From Pseudomonas putida (GTDB taxonomy: Bacteria; Pseudomonadota; Gammaproteobacteria; Pseudomonadales; Pseudomonadaceae), in contig NZ_CP029693.1 of the NCBI RefSeq assembly GCF_003228315.1, forward strand, positions 6,296,501 through 6,360,500: a DNA stretch of 64,000 nt, written 5' to 3'. The notes beneath the pieces were generated by a model that saw only the letters and a program-made list of their open reading frames with translations, was not told the origin of the DNA and did not search any database. A program made the translations under genes and the position numbers. This document shows positions 7,859-15,046 of the stretch, in pieces (position 1 is the stretch's first letter; each line of letters opens with the position of its first letter).

Positions 7859-8160
7859 CGTCGTGCCCTCGGTTGTCATCCCGCTGCCCACTCAGTGAAT
7901 GGGCAGAAGTGATTCTTTCCGCCATGACCCGCTACTGGCGTCGGCCACAGGCTTGAATCTGTTGTCTCGTCTCACTATCAGTGCCGGTTCCCCGCGCACC
8001 CCAGCTCGACTTTCCGTCCCGTTTAAAGAGCTTGGTTCCAGTCGGTCCCCGGTAGGGGGCTGGGAGATCACTTCGCTGATCCCGTGCTACCTGGCGGCTT
8101 CACCAGTCGTGTGGCGCGGCTTTCGCTGCTGGGCCTGTGCTTCTGTTTGGCTTGGAATAC

Positions 8161-8202
8161 AAATTAACCGGCGGTATACGTATCGTCAATACCGGCGGTT
8201 AA
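8161..8202 (-). promoter_or_regulatory. OL-like region: leftward promoter with two repressor operators
   Basis: Two 15-bp operators of the TTAACCGGCGGTTAA type lie at 8164-8178 and 8188-8202, 24 bp centre to centre. On the leftward strand TTGACG (8189-8184), a 17-base spacer and TAATTT (8166-8161) form a good promoter, with an operator in its spacer. It would drive the left arm down to xis and int through a leader of about 300 bases (7859-8160), in which I see no gene. The arrangement matches lambda pL/OL. Confidence 0.75.
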
Positions 8203-8240
8203 TTTATTTTTTGCGAGAATGGCATATGCTTTGATGATTG

Positions 8241-8256
8241 CTGTACGTATATACAG
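8241..8256. promoter_or_regulatory. LexA box ahead of phage DUF1654 gene
   Basis: CTGTACGTATATACAG fits the LexA consensus (CTG-N10-CAG with an AT-rich centre). It lies 17 bases upstream of the DUF1654 start and just downstream of two CI-type operators, so the gene is probably under both LexA and CI control. Confidence 0.85.
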
Positions 8257-8272
8257 TTGTCAGGGAGCAGCT

Positions 8273-8587
8273 ATGGCCAAGTCGCAAAAGCAAAAACAAG
8301 AGGAAAGGTTTGTTATGTCGGGGGTTGAGCGCTTGGGGCTCAGGGTTTCGTCAATGATCAATCATCCTGTCGCGCAGACTCAGCGCTGGGTGACGGTTCA
8401 TCGGCTGGATACAGATGGCGATCGAGAGTGGGAGGAGGTGATGGGCTTGCTATCCGAGACCGACGGCATAGACATGACGTTCAACGACGACGAATCGGTG
8501 ACGCTGAGGTGGGAGGCGAGCACCGAGGAGGATCGCCCTGTAGAAGTGGAGGATGCATTTGAGGTGGAGGAGGTTGCGCCTTTCTGA
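8273..8587 (+). CDS. DUF1654 family protein, SOS-controlled
   Basis: A 104-residue protein. ATG 8273 follows CAGGGAG. The core (LGLRV..MINHPVAQ, then EWEEVMGLLSE and DDESVTLRW) matches the chromosomal DUF1654 protein encoded at 44875-45114, which also has a LexA box. The family is common in Pseudomonas and its biochemical role is not known to me. The phage copy has an acidic C-terminal tail. It is transcribed away from the leftward promoter and ends in a strong terminator, so it is a monocistronic unit expressed on DNA damage. Confidence 0.85.
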   Translation: MAKSQKQKQEERFVMSGVERLGLRVSSMINHPVAQTQRWVTVHRLDTDGDREWEEVMGLLSETDGIDMTFNDDESVTLRWEASTEEDRPVEVEDAFEVEEVAPF

Positions 8588-8595
8588 GGACGAAA

Positions 8596-8624
8596 AAAGC
8601 CCGCTCAATGGCGGGCTTTCTGTT
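8596..8624 (+). terminator. Intrinsic terminator after DUF1654 gene
   Basis: AAAGCCCGC and GCGGGCTTT pair around a 6-base loop, followed by a short T-rich stretch. Confidence 0.8.
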
Positions 8625-8700
8625 TGGGGTCAAATCCATTTGTATGCTCAATCTGCGCTCCATTCCGTGAGCGTTTCGTGAAAAGCATGTCGCTTATACG

Positions 8701-8725
8701 AAAAGCCCGGCGCTTGGCCGGGCTT
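8701..8725 (-). terminator. Intrinsic terminator of the repressor transcript
   Basis: AAGCCCGGC and GCCGGGCTT form a 9-bp stem; reading leftward it is followed by TTTT. It would end the transcript carrying the repressor and the small gene at 8747-8950. Confidence 0.75.
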
Positions 8726-8746
8726 AGTCAAAAGGTCCGCGCTGAG

Positions 8747-8950
8747 TCAGTGCAGCACCTTACGACTCTCTCCAATCCTAATCCGATCTAGCGCCCGGTT
8801 TAATGCATCCAAAGCGTCGAGCAGAGCCTTCGCTTCTGCTTCCCGACCATCTCCCCAAAGGCGCTCTGCCATTTTGTTGAGGGCTTGGATAGACCTTTCG
8901 ATGTCAGCAGCATTGGCTGTTTTGGCACCTGATGCCTGATTCTTTGTCAT
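8747..8950 (-). CDS. Small helical protein cotranscribed with the repressor
   Basis: A 67-residue, Ala-rich helical protein preceded by a strong GGAAGAGG ribosome site. It begins 28 bases after the repressor gene and ends before a leftward terminator, so it is probably expressed in the lysogen along with CI. No domain recognised. Genes in this place sometimes give lysogens an added trait, but nothing in the sequence shows which. Confidence 0.6.
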   Translation of the reverse strand: MTKNQASGAKTANAADIERSIQALNKMAERLWGDGREAEAKALLDALDALNRALDRIRIGESRKVLH

Positions 8951-8977
8951 TTCAGAACCTCTTCCCCCGCGGAAGAG

Positions 8978-9850
8978 CTACAGGAGCTGAGCATTCCAGA
9001 CGAGGAGCACCTTCGCCTGAACGTAGGTCTCATCCGCCCTGATCGTCTGCGGCGGATGCCTATCGTTGTCGGAAATCATCTTGATCTGCTCGTCACCCAG
9101 CCACTGAAGGCGCTTGATGTAAAGGTGACCCTCCCAAGAGAACATGTAGATCCCATCTCCCGCGAATTCACGGATGCTGATGTCGACGAGTAGAGGATCC
9201 CGGTGCTTGATGGTAGGTGCCATCGACTGGCCCCATCCGGTCACCATCTTGAGATGAAAGTGCTCTTTGAACTCGACGCCCATCTCGCGCAAGTGCTGAG
9301 GGCTCACCCGGACATCCTGCAGCATCTCTGGATAGTCATGCGGGATCTGCCCGCCGCCCATTGCTGCGCGCACATCGTAATGGGCGATCCACACCTCGTC
9401 ACCGACAACGCCAGGGCGGTAGTAGTCAATTTCGATGGCGCCGCCGCCATTGTCACTTTCAGCAGCGGCGAGTAGTCGCCTGCGAGCCTCCTCAGATAAG
9501 CCCTTTCCCTGCTTTTCGAGCATCTGCCGAACCATGTCGGCGGCGGAGCTGCTCTGTGATAAAGCGTTGGTTTGCTCCGCAGCTGCTGTAAGGCCGCTAA
9601 TTTCATTCGCCAGGCGCTTGCTGAACTTCTCAACGGGCACATCAAGCAGGCGCGATAACACCGCGGCAAACTTTACGTTCAACGGGTTGGTGCCATTCAG
9701 GTACATCGCGACAGCTGCGGCAGAGATATCAGCCGCTTCCGCGAGGCTCGCTTGAGTCAGACCGAGGGCGTTCTTTTTCGATACGAAAAGCGCCTTGGCG
9801 GCGTCGCACTCTGCTTTTAGCTCTGGGGAAAGTTCTTTCTTTTTGCTCAT
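8978..9850 (-). CDS. CI-like prophage repressor (HTH plus S24 peptidase)
   Basis: A 290-residue repressor that keeps the prophage silent. The N-terminal helix-turn-helix lies at about residues 31-52 (LTQASLAEAADISAAAVAMYL), with a linker to about 135, then a LexA/S24 self-cleavage domain with S209 (GWGQSMAPT) and K246 (LYIKR). These support RecA-stimulated autocleavage and so SOS induction. No classical Ala-Gly or Cys-Gly cleavage pair is obvious; the MGGG at 164-167 is a candidate. It is divergent from cro, with three operators between them. Confidence 0.93.
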   Translation of the reverse strand: MSKKKELSPELKAECDAAKALFVSKKNALGLTQASLAEAADISAAAVAMYLNGTNPLNVKFAAVLSRLLDVPVEKFSKRLANEISGLTAAAEQTNALSQSSSAADMVRQMLEKQGKGLSEEARRRLLAAAESDNGGGAIEIDYYRPGVVGDEVWIAHYDVRAAMGGGQIPHDYPEMLQDVRVSPQHLREMGVEFKEHFHLKMVTGWGQSMAPTIKHRDPLLVDISIREFAGDGIYMFSWEGHLYIKRLQWLGDEQIKMISDNDRHPPQTIRADETYVQAKVLLVWNAQLL

Positions 9851-9859
9851 CCGTGAAAT

Positions 9860-9926
9860 TTAACCGTTGGTTAATTTATTTGCGTCAACCGGCGGTATTG
9901 CTAGAAAGCTAACCGGCGGTTAATAT
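9860..9926. promoter_or_regulatory. OR-like region: three operators between cI and cro
   Basis: Three 15-bp near-palindromes lie at 9860-9874, 9885-9899 and 9909-9923 (centres 25 and 24 bp apart) with consensus TTAACCGGCGGTTAA. A rightward promoter (TTGCTA 9898-9903, 17 bases, TAATAT 9921-9926) has the third operator in its spacer. A leftward -35 TTGACG (9888-9883) overlaps the second. This is a lambda-style switch with five sites when the OL pair is counted. Confidence 0.85.
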
Positions 9927-9958
9927 TGGTCTCGTAAACACCATTCGAGATTTTCAGA

Positions 9959-10165
9959 ATGAAGCAGATCCCACTAACAGAGCTGGTTGCTACGAAAGGG
10001 CAGGCCTTTGCGGCCAAGTCTCTTGGGGTCAGCCCCGCTGCAATCAGTAAGGCCATTTCCGCCGAGCGCAACATTTCCGTCATCTGCAATGAAGACGGGA
10101 CCTTTGAGGCTCATGAGCTCAAGTCCTTCCCGGCGCAGGCATCACCGAAGAAATCAGCTGCTTAA
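9959..10165 (+). CDS. Cro-like repressor
   Basis: A 68-residue protein with the lambda Cro layout: LTELVATKGQAFAAKSLGVSPAAISKAI is the helix-turn-helix (about residues 7-34), followed by a short beta strand region and a basic end. It is the first gene of the rightward early operon, divergent from the repressor and directly after the three operators. It should compete with CI for them and commit the phage to lysis. Confidence 0.88.
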   Translation: MKQIPLTELVATKGQAFAAKSLGVSPAAISKAISAERNISVICNEDGTFEAHELKSFPAQASPKKSAA

Positions 10166-10377
10166 CCAACCGGCTTCCTCCTTGTCGCGAGGGAGACGGT
10201 TGCGCGCTCAAAGCCGCGCAGCTCATCACCGCCGAGACGATCACGCAAAGGTCCGGCAATCCGTTCGAACGCAGGCCACAGCCTGAGTTGAGACGAGATG
10301 GGAAGGGTGGAGGCCAAGGCAACCACCAGGCAGCAAAGGGCGGTTATCTCGCCTTGCAGTTCTGAAGAGTCGGTCAT
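10162..10377 (-). CDS. Small leftward ORF between cro and cII-like genes
   Basis: A 71-residue ORF starting MTDSSELQGEITALCCLVVA, with a helical N-terminus and a basic C-terminus. It is read against cro and overlaps its last four bases. Composition looks protein-coding and a leftward gene is often seen at this place in Pseudomonas phages. It might also act as antisense to the cro-cII junction. Function unknown. Confidence 0.5.
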   Translation of the reverse strand: MTDSSELQGEITALCCLVVALASTLPISSQLRLWPAFERIAGPLRDRLGGDELRGFERATVSLATRRKPVG

Positions 10378-10461
10378 GGTTGCGCCCTTGATCAGTTATT
10401 GAAACGAATGATCGCCGGGTTGGCATTGCGCCACCACGGAAACAGTAACGAGGTTTTACGA

Positions 10462-10884
10462 ATGGACGAATTTCTGCGGGCTTGCCAAAGCGCGGTCCTG
10501 GACAACGAAGCAAAGGTGTTGGCCGGCCAGATGGGTGTTCCCCACGTCAGCCTGCTGCAGCGTGCCAATCCCGACAACGATGCCCATCACCTGACTATTG
10601 AGCACCTGTTCGGGATCTTGCTGCACACCGGCGACATGCGTCCGCTCGCCGCCCTGGCTGATCAGTTCGGTTTCGACCTGGTGAAAAGGGCAGCTCCGGC
10701 ACCGAAGGAGCTCACGGCTTCGATGATGAATGTCGGCAAGGAAATCGCTGATCTGACCCTGGCTGTGCACAGCGCGCTGGATGACGGCCGCGTAACTCAA
10801 ATCGAGAAGCAGGCCATTCGGAGAGAGATCGAACATGTCCGTCACGAGCTGAGCGTGATGGAAGAGTCGGTGAAGGTCGCCTGA
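10462..10884 (+). CDS. CII-like phage regulatory protein
   Basis: A 140-residue protein. ATG 10462 follows AACGAGG; upstream in-frame starts lack a ribosome site. Residues 1-80 (start MDEFLRACQSAVLDN, then LAGQMGVPHVSLLQRANP and LTIEHLFGILLHTGD) match the phage CII/CP76-type regulator family, with a helical tail. It lies third in the rightward operon, where lambda has cII, and probably tunes the lysis/lysogeny choice. Confidence 0.8.
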   Translation: MDEFLRACQSAVLDNEAKVLAGQMGVPHVSLLQRANPDNDAHHLTIEHLFGILLHTGDMRPLAALADQFGFDLVKRAAPAPKELTASMMNVGKEIADLTLAVHSALDDGRVTQIEKQAIRREIEHVRHELSVMEESVKVA

Positions 10885-10898
10885 ATCGCAGACACAAA

Positions 10899-10926
10899 AA
10901 AGCCGGTGGCTAGACCGGCTTCTTCA
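10899..10926 (+). terminator. Intrinsic terminator after cII-like gene
   Basis: AAGCCGGT and ACCGGCTT pair around a 6-base loop, with an A-run before and TTCTTC after. In lambda a comparable terminator (tR) lies between the immunity genes and the replication genes. Confidence 0.7.
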
Positions 10927-10951
10927 ACAGCAACACACTTGAGGGGCCATT

Positions 10952-11695
10952 ATGAACACCAGCACCGCTCCAGGCAATACCCGCCGTGTCGCGACACTTT
11001 TTCGGCAAGAGCAAAACGTGTCGCGACACACAATGTCGTCTCGCGAGATCGCCGATCTGACCGGCAGCACGCATGACAACGTGCTGAAAACCATCCGCGC
11101 CTTGGTTGCAAAGGGTGTCGTTTCTTCAAACGACACCCCTTACGTTCATCCGCAGAACGGCCAGGTCTATCGCGAGTTCCTGCTCTCCCAGCGCGACACC
11201 TTGGTGGTCGTCTCCGGATACAGCGTCGAGTTGCGCGCCCGGATCATCGATCGCTGGCAGGAACTGGAGGCGAGGGCGGATCAATTCCAGATCCCGGCGA
11301 CCTACGCCGAGGCTCTCCAAGCTGCTGCTGATCAGGCCAAGGAAAACCAGTCGCTTCGCCTGGTGATTCTCGATCAGGAGCCAAAGGTCGCGGCTATTAA
11401 ACGACTCGCCTCTGCCGGCGGCGCGATCTGCATCAGTGATGCCGCCAAACAACTGCAGATGCCACCCTCGAAGCTATTCAAGTGGCTTGAGAAGAACCGG
11501 TGGATCTTCCATCGCGGCGGCTCCAAGCGTTGGACCGCCTACCAGCCGCGAATCACTTCCGGCTATCTGGTCCACAAGGTCACCGCACTGAAAAGCGACC
11601 CTGAGACAGGTGCGGACCGCGCTGCCTTTCAACCCCTCGTAACACCGAAAGGCCTTGCCTACCTGGCCGAAAAGAATATCGGAGCCTCGCTGTGA
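10952..11695 (+). CDS. Rha/ANT phage regulatory protein (antirepressor-like)
   Basis: A 247-residue two-domain protein. Residues 28-105 (SSREIADLTGSTHDNVLKTIR ... ELEAR) match the Rha family N-terminal domain; residues 145-225 (KRLASAGGAICISDAAKQL ... FKWLEKNRWIF) match the ANT/KilA-C DNA-binding domain of antirepressors. ATG 10952 has a GAGGGG ribosome site. Two copies of the palindrome GTGTCGCGACAC sit within its first 26 codons. Such proteins usually counter repressors or modulate host functions after infection. It overlaps the replication gene by four bases. Confidence 0.85.
   Translation: MNTSTAPGNTRRVATLFRQEQNVSRHTMSSREIADLTGSTHDNVLKTIRALVAKGVVSSNDTPYVHPQNGQVYREFLLSQRDTLVVVSGYSVELRARIIDRWQELEARADQFQIPATYAEALQAAADQAKENQSLRLVILDQEPKVAAIKRLASAGGAICISDAAKQLQMPPSKLFKWLEKNRWIFHRGGSKRWTAYQPRITSGYLVHKVTALKSDPETGADRAAFQPLVTPKGLAYLAEKNIGASL
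10986..11029. promoter_or_regulatory. Twin 12-bp palindromes inside the Rha/ANT gene
   Basis: The perfect palindrome GTGTCGCGACAC occurs at 10986-10997 and again at 11018-11029, 32 bp apart (about three helix turns). This spacing and identity suggest paired binding sites for a dimeric regulator acting inside the 5' coding region, possibly the Rha/ANT protein itself. Function is inferred. Confidence 0.5.
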
Positions 11696-12480
11696 GTGTT
11701 CAAGCTATGTCCTGGGCGCTCTCTCTGCCCATTGAGTCCCTGAAAGACTCGAGCGCGCGGCACGTGCTGCTGTGCCTTGCCAACTATGCCGGCTCGAACG
11801 GCGCTGGCGCCTTTCCGTCTGCCTCGACCCTGGCACAAGACACCGGCCTGTCTGAGCGTACCGTGCGCTACAAGCTGGACGATCTGGAGAAGGTCGGCCT
11901 AATCCAGAAAGGCAACCAAGCTATCGCCGCCGTGCACATCGATCGTCATGACCGTCGACCAGTCGTTTACGACCTTCAACTATCGCGGGGTGCAAATCCT
12001 GCACCCCGTACAAAACGGGGTGCAGATGACGCAACGGGGTGCAACTCACAACAGAACGGGGTGCAGCCTGGAACAGAACGGGGTGCAGAATCTGCACCCA
12101 ATCCGTCACTGAACCATCAGGTAACCGAAGAGCAGCTGCAGCGCGATTTGGCCGACGAGATCGCGCAGCAAGAGCAGGTCGCCGCCGAATGCCCAGCGGC
12201 AAACCAACGCTTCGCCATGTTCGCCACCTGGGTTCCCCCGACCAAAGCTTTGTCCGACCAGATTGCAATCGCAGGGCTACCCGCCGACTGCGTTCCCGAC
12301 GAAGCCATCCGCAAGTTCAAAGGGTTCCACTGCGCCAAGCCGAACACCCTGGATTCAGCTGCCGGCTGGTGCTACCGCCTAGTGCAGTGGGTTAAGCGTG
12401 AGCGCGTTCAGGCCGCTGGGCGCGGGCAAGAACCTGACTTCAACGACACCAGCTGGGGCGATGACCTAGGAGGTCTGTGA
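11692..12480 (+). CDS. Lambda O-like replication initiator
   Basis: A 262-residue protein. The N-terminal winged helix (about residues 20-75, with TGLSERTVRYKLDDLEKVGLI) binds DNA; the C-terminal part (about 175-245, with KFKGFHCAKP and AGWCYRLVQWVKRE) resembles the DnaT DNA-binding domain. The linker between them is encoded by the iteron cluster at 11986-12099, as the lambda origin lies inside gene O. It overlaps both neighbours and is followed by the P-like loader gene. Confidence 0.82.
   Translation: MSVQAMSWALSLPIESLKDSSARHVLLCLANYAGSNGAGAFPSASTLAQDTGLSERTVRYKLDDLEKVGLIQKGNQAIAAVHIDRHDRRPVVYDLQLSRGANPAPRTKRGADDATGCNSQQNGVQPGTERGAESAPNPSLNHQVTEEQLQRDLADEIAQQEQVAAECPAANQRFAMFATWVPPTKALSDQIAIAGLPADCVPDEAIRKFKGFHCAKPNTLDSAAGWCYRLVQWVKRERVQAAGRGQEPDFNDTSWGDDLGGL
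11986..12099. repeat. Iteron cluster (CGGGGTGCA), probable prophage replication origin
   Basis: Five direct copies of CGGGGTGCA start at 11986, 12016, 12035, 12057 and 12079. An inverted copy lies at 12000-12008 and a shorter inverted TGCACCC at 12093-12099. Spacings of 22 and 22 bp put the last three copies on one face of the helix. Location within the O-like gene matches lambda-type origins. Confidence 0.75.
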
Positions 12481-13136
12481 TGAAATCCGTATCGAGCGTG
12501 CTGCAAACCCTGTCCAACGTTCCGAGCGCAGAAGTCGTGCCTCTCAAGGCGGATACGGGGACCGTGCAGGTGATCAACGCATTGTTCCGTGAGTTGATGG
12601 CGATCTTTCCAGCCTGGAAGCAGGCCTGGCCCGATCAGGAAGCGATCAACGCGGCGAAGGCAACCTGGACCAAGGCCTTCATGGCTGAAAAGATCACCAA
12701 GATCGAGCAGATCCGCTTCGGCATCGAGCAGTGCAGGAAGGCCGGTTCCGACTTCGCGCCGAGCGTTGGGAAGTTCATCGCCCTGTGCCAGCCCACTCCC
12801 GAAATGCTCGGCATACCGCCGCTCGATACCGCGTTCCGCGAAGCATGCCGCAATGCCCATCCATCGATGGCCGGCCAAGCCACTTGGTCACACGACGCGG
12901 TATGGCACACGGCGAAAGAGTCGGGGTTCGAGAACCTGAACCGTCTCGAAAGCTCATTGGCCAAGAAGTTGTTCGAGCGCAATTACGTGATCACCACGCG
13001 CCGCCTGGTTGATGGTCTCCCTCTGCAAAAAATGCCCCTGGCGCTTCCCGCTCGAGCGGAAGGGCGCCGTACCCCTGAAGTCGGAAACAAGGCCTTGGCC
13101 GAATTGCGCGCCCGGCGCGCCGGAGCAACCCAATGA
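12480..13136 (+). CDS. Lambda P-like helicase-loader protein
   Basis: A protein of about 218 residues that fits the replication protein P family: a helical core with NALFRELMAIFPAWKQAWPD and IRFGIEQCRKAGSDFAPSVGKFIALC. It should bring host DnaB helicase to the O-bound origin. ATG 12480 (or GTG 12477) follows AGGAGGT and overlaps the O-like gene's stop. Ends in an ATGA overlap with the DUF3310 gene. Confidence 0.82.
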   Translation: MKSVSSVLQTLSNVPSAEVVPLKADTGTVQVINALFRELMAIFPAWKQAWPDQEAINAAKATWTKAFMAEKITKIEQIRFGIEQCRKAGSDFAPSVGKFIALCQPTPEMLGIPPLDTAFREACRNAHPSMAGQATWSHDAVWHTAKESGFENLNRLESSLAKKLFERNYVITTRRLVDGLPLQKMPLALPARAEGRRTPEVGNKALAELRARRAGATQ

Positions 13137-13354
13137 GTGCACTCGCAAAACAAGTTTCGGGCGGCCATTACAAGTCGCTCAAGATCCAGCCGATCGAATA
13201 CATCCATGCAAATGGCATCCCCTTCGCCGAGGGCAGCGTCATCAAGTACGTCACCCGTTGGCGCGAAAAGGGCGGCATCGCCGATCTGGAGAAGGCCAAA
13301 CACTTCCTTGAGCTGCTGATCGAGCTTGAGCAGAACGCGAGGGATCCGGAATGA
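13133..13354 (+). CDS. DUF3310 small phage protein
   Basis: A 73-residue protein with the DUF3310 pattern: GGHYKSLKIQPIEYIHANG, then IKYVTRWREKGGIADLEKAKHFL. The family is common in phage replication regions, is sometimes annotated as a nucleotide kinase, and has no settled function. ATGA overlaps on both sides place it in the same translationally coupled block. Confidence 0.85.
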   Translation: MSALAKQVSGGHYKSLKIQPIEYIHANGIPFAEGSVIKYVTRWREKGGIADLEKAKHFLELLIELEQNARDPE

Positions 13355-13767
13355 AGCTGTTCAAGGCCAAGATCGCCCGTGCCAAACCAGTCGACCGTGA
13401 GGGAGCAGAGCAAGCGGCGTTGATGACCGAGTTGCGCATCCGTCTGCCCGAGGTTGCTGACTTGATCTACCACGTTCCGAACGGTGGGCATCGGGTGAAA
13501 GCTGTCGCCGCGAAGTTGAAGGCCCAGGGCGTGAAGGCCGGGATTCCCGACTTGGTCCTGCCCATGGCCCGTGGTGGTTTCTTCGGTCTATACATCGAGT
13601 TCAAGGCTACGCCGCCGAACGACGCGGCCATCTCTGACAGCCAGCACGAACGGATTCGCAAGCTCAATGCTGAGGGTTATCTCGCCGTGGTGTGCCGTGG
13701 GCACTTCGACACGATGGAGCAGATCCGCGCCTACCTGCGGCTCGCTCCGACAGTGGTGGCCGCATGA
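13351..13767 (+). CDS. VRR-NUC domain nuclease
   Basis: A 138-residue stand-alone VRR-NUC protein of the PD-(D/E)xK superfamily. Visible features are an N-terminal E (REGAEQAAL), HVPNGGHR, GIPDLVLP (catalytic D) and LYIEFKA (E-x-K). Phage VRR-NUC proteins act on branched DNA and may resolve replication or recombination intermediates. It follows the replication genes and overlaps the second recombinase gene by four bases. Confidence 0.9.
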   Translation: MKLFKAKIARAKPVDREGAEQAALMTELRIRLPEVADLIYHVPNGGHRVKAVAAKLKAQGVKAGIPDLVLPMARGGFFGLYIEFKATPPNDAAISDSQHERIRKLNAEGYLAVVCRGHFDTMEQIRAYLRLAPTVVAA

Positions 13768-15044
13768 GCAGCGCCGCCGTGAAGATGTCCGACGCCGAAA
13801 TCAAACGGCAGGCTTGCGGCAATGTCCGGGATTTGCGCGACGTTGAGAATCGCGGCCTGTACCTGCGTTTCACCAAGGCTCGTGCCCGGGCATCCTGGTA
13901 CTTGGTGACCAAGGGCGAATGGAACTTGATCGGCAGCTATCCCGACCTCAATACCAAGCAGGTGGTTGCTGCGCTGCCTGCCATCCGCCTACGCCTGGAG
14001 GCCGGTACAGGTGCCAATCTGTCGAAGTGGTCCACCGTCGGTGAATTGCTGACCTGGTACGCCGAACGCATGTCCCGCGACCGCAACCTCTCCAGCAAGC
14101 GCAAGAAGACCGGTGCCTCTGCCATCAAATGCCACCTAATGCCGCGCCTGGGCGACCTGCCTCTGACCGGCATCGACAAGGCGACACTCGACAGCCAGCT
14201 AATGTGGCCGCTTCAGGAAAGCATTTCCATCGACTACGTGCGGTCGGTGTTCCAACTGCTGGCCCTGGCTTTCCGTCAGGCCGCCAAGCTGGGCCTGATC
14301 ACCTCCAACCCGATGGCGCCGATCAAGTTCAACGACTTCTCCAAGGCCAAGGTCGGGATCAAGCCGTCGCGGTTGCGTGGCGTCCAACTGGAAGGACTGT
14401 TGGGGCAGCTGCTCGAGGTCCTGCCCGGCGCGCCGCTGGATGCCATGTTGGCGCTGATGATGTTGTGCCACGGCACCCGGATCGGCGAAACCCGCATGGC
14501 GCGCTGGTCGCACATTAGCCTGGCCGAGCGTGAGTGGTTCATCCCTGCCGAGAACACCAAGACCGGTGTCGAGCATCACCTACCCCTGACCGAGCAGGTG
14601 TGCACGCTGCTGGTCCAGTACCGGGAAGGTCAATACGCCCAAGGTTATGACGGTCAGTTCCTGTTTCCTGCGCGCAATGGCAAGGCGCTGGGTGAGGCTC
14701 AAGGCTGCGCCGTGTTCCGGCGGCTGGGGCAGGGCGAGTGGACCAGCCACGACCTGCGCAAAGTCGCTCGCACCGGCTGGGCAGACCTCGGTGTCGATCA
14801 CCTGATCGGTGAGCTGCTGATCAACCACGCCATGGGCCATAACGTGAAGGTGTACATCCAGTCCGACGTCATGGCCCGCAAGCGTGATGCTCTGGAGCAG
14901 TGGCACGCGCATCTAGATCAGAAAGGCTTTGCAGCGATTCACGGATTGACCGGCTTTAGATTTGAAGATTCCGGTAATCCGCTGCAAGCCGCAGAACAGA
15001 AGGCTTGCGAGCCTATTCAAGAATCAACCATAGGCGAGGTTTAA
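13764..15044 (+). CDS. Second tyrosine recombinase, in the replication module
   Basis: A 426-residue recombinase unlike the integrase at 41-1177. The catalytic set is complete: R239 (GTRIGE), K266, H329 and R332 (SHDLRK), H355 (NHAMG) and Y364 (VYIQSD). The N-terminal part (residues 20-75, with GLYLRFTKARARASWYL) looks like the arm-binding domain of P4-type integrases. ATG 13764 overlaps the VRR-NUC stop; a longer start at 13692 would run inside that gene. It is coupled to replication genes, so it may resolve multimers or act in lytic growth rather than integration. Confidence 0.88.
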   Translation: MSSAAVKMSDAEIKRQACGNVRDLRDVENRGLYLRFTKARARASWYLVTKGEWNLIGSYPDLNTKQVVAALPAIRLRLEAGTGANLSKWSTVGELLTWYAERMSRDRNLSSKRKKTGASAIKCHLMPRLGDLPLTGIDKATLDSQLMWPLQESISIDYVRSVFQLLALAFRQAAKLGLITSNPMAPIKFNDFSKAKVGIKPSRLRGVQLEGLLGQLLEVLPGAPLDAMLALMMLCHGTRIGETRMARWSHISLAEREWFIPAENTKTGVEHHLPLTEQVCTLLVQYREGQYAQGYDGQFLFPARNGKALGEAQGCAVFRRLGQGEWTSHDLRKVARTGWADLGVDHLIGELLINHAMGHNVKVYIQSDVMARKRDALEQWHAHLDQKGFAAIHGLTGFRFEDSGNPLQAAEQKACEPIQESTIGEV

Positions 15045-15046
15045 AA

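Noticed and set aside
7899..8234. Rightward ORF of 111 codons across the OL region
   Set aside because: It runs through the operators and leftward promoter, has no good ribosome site and shows no protein-like pattern.
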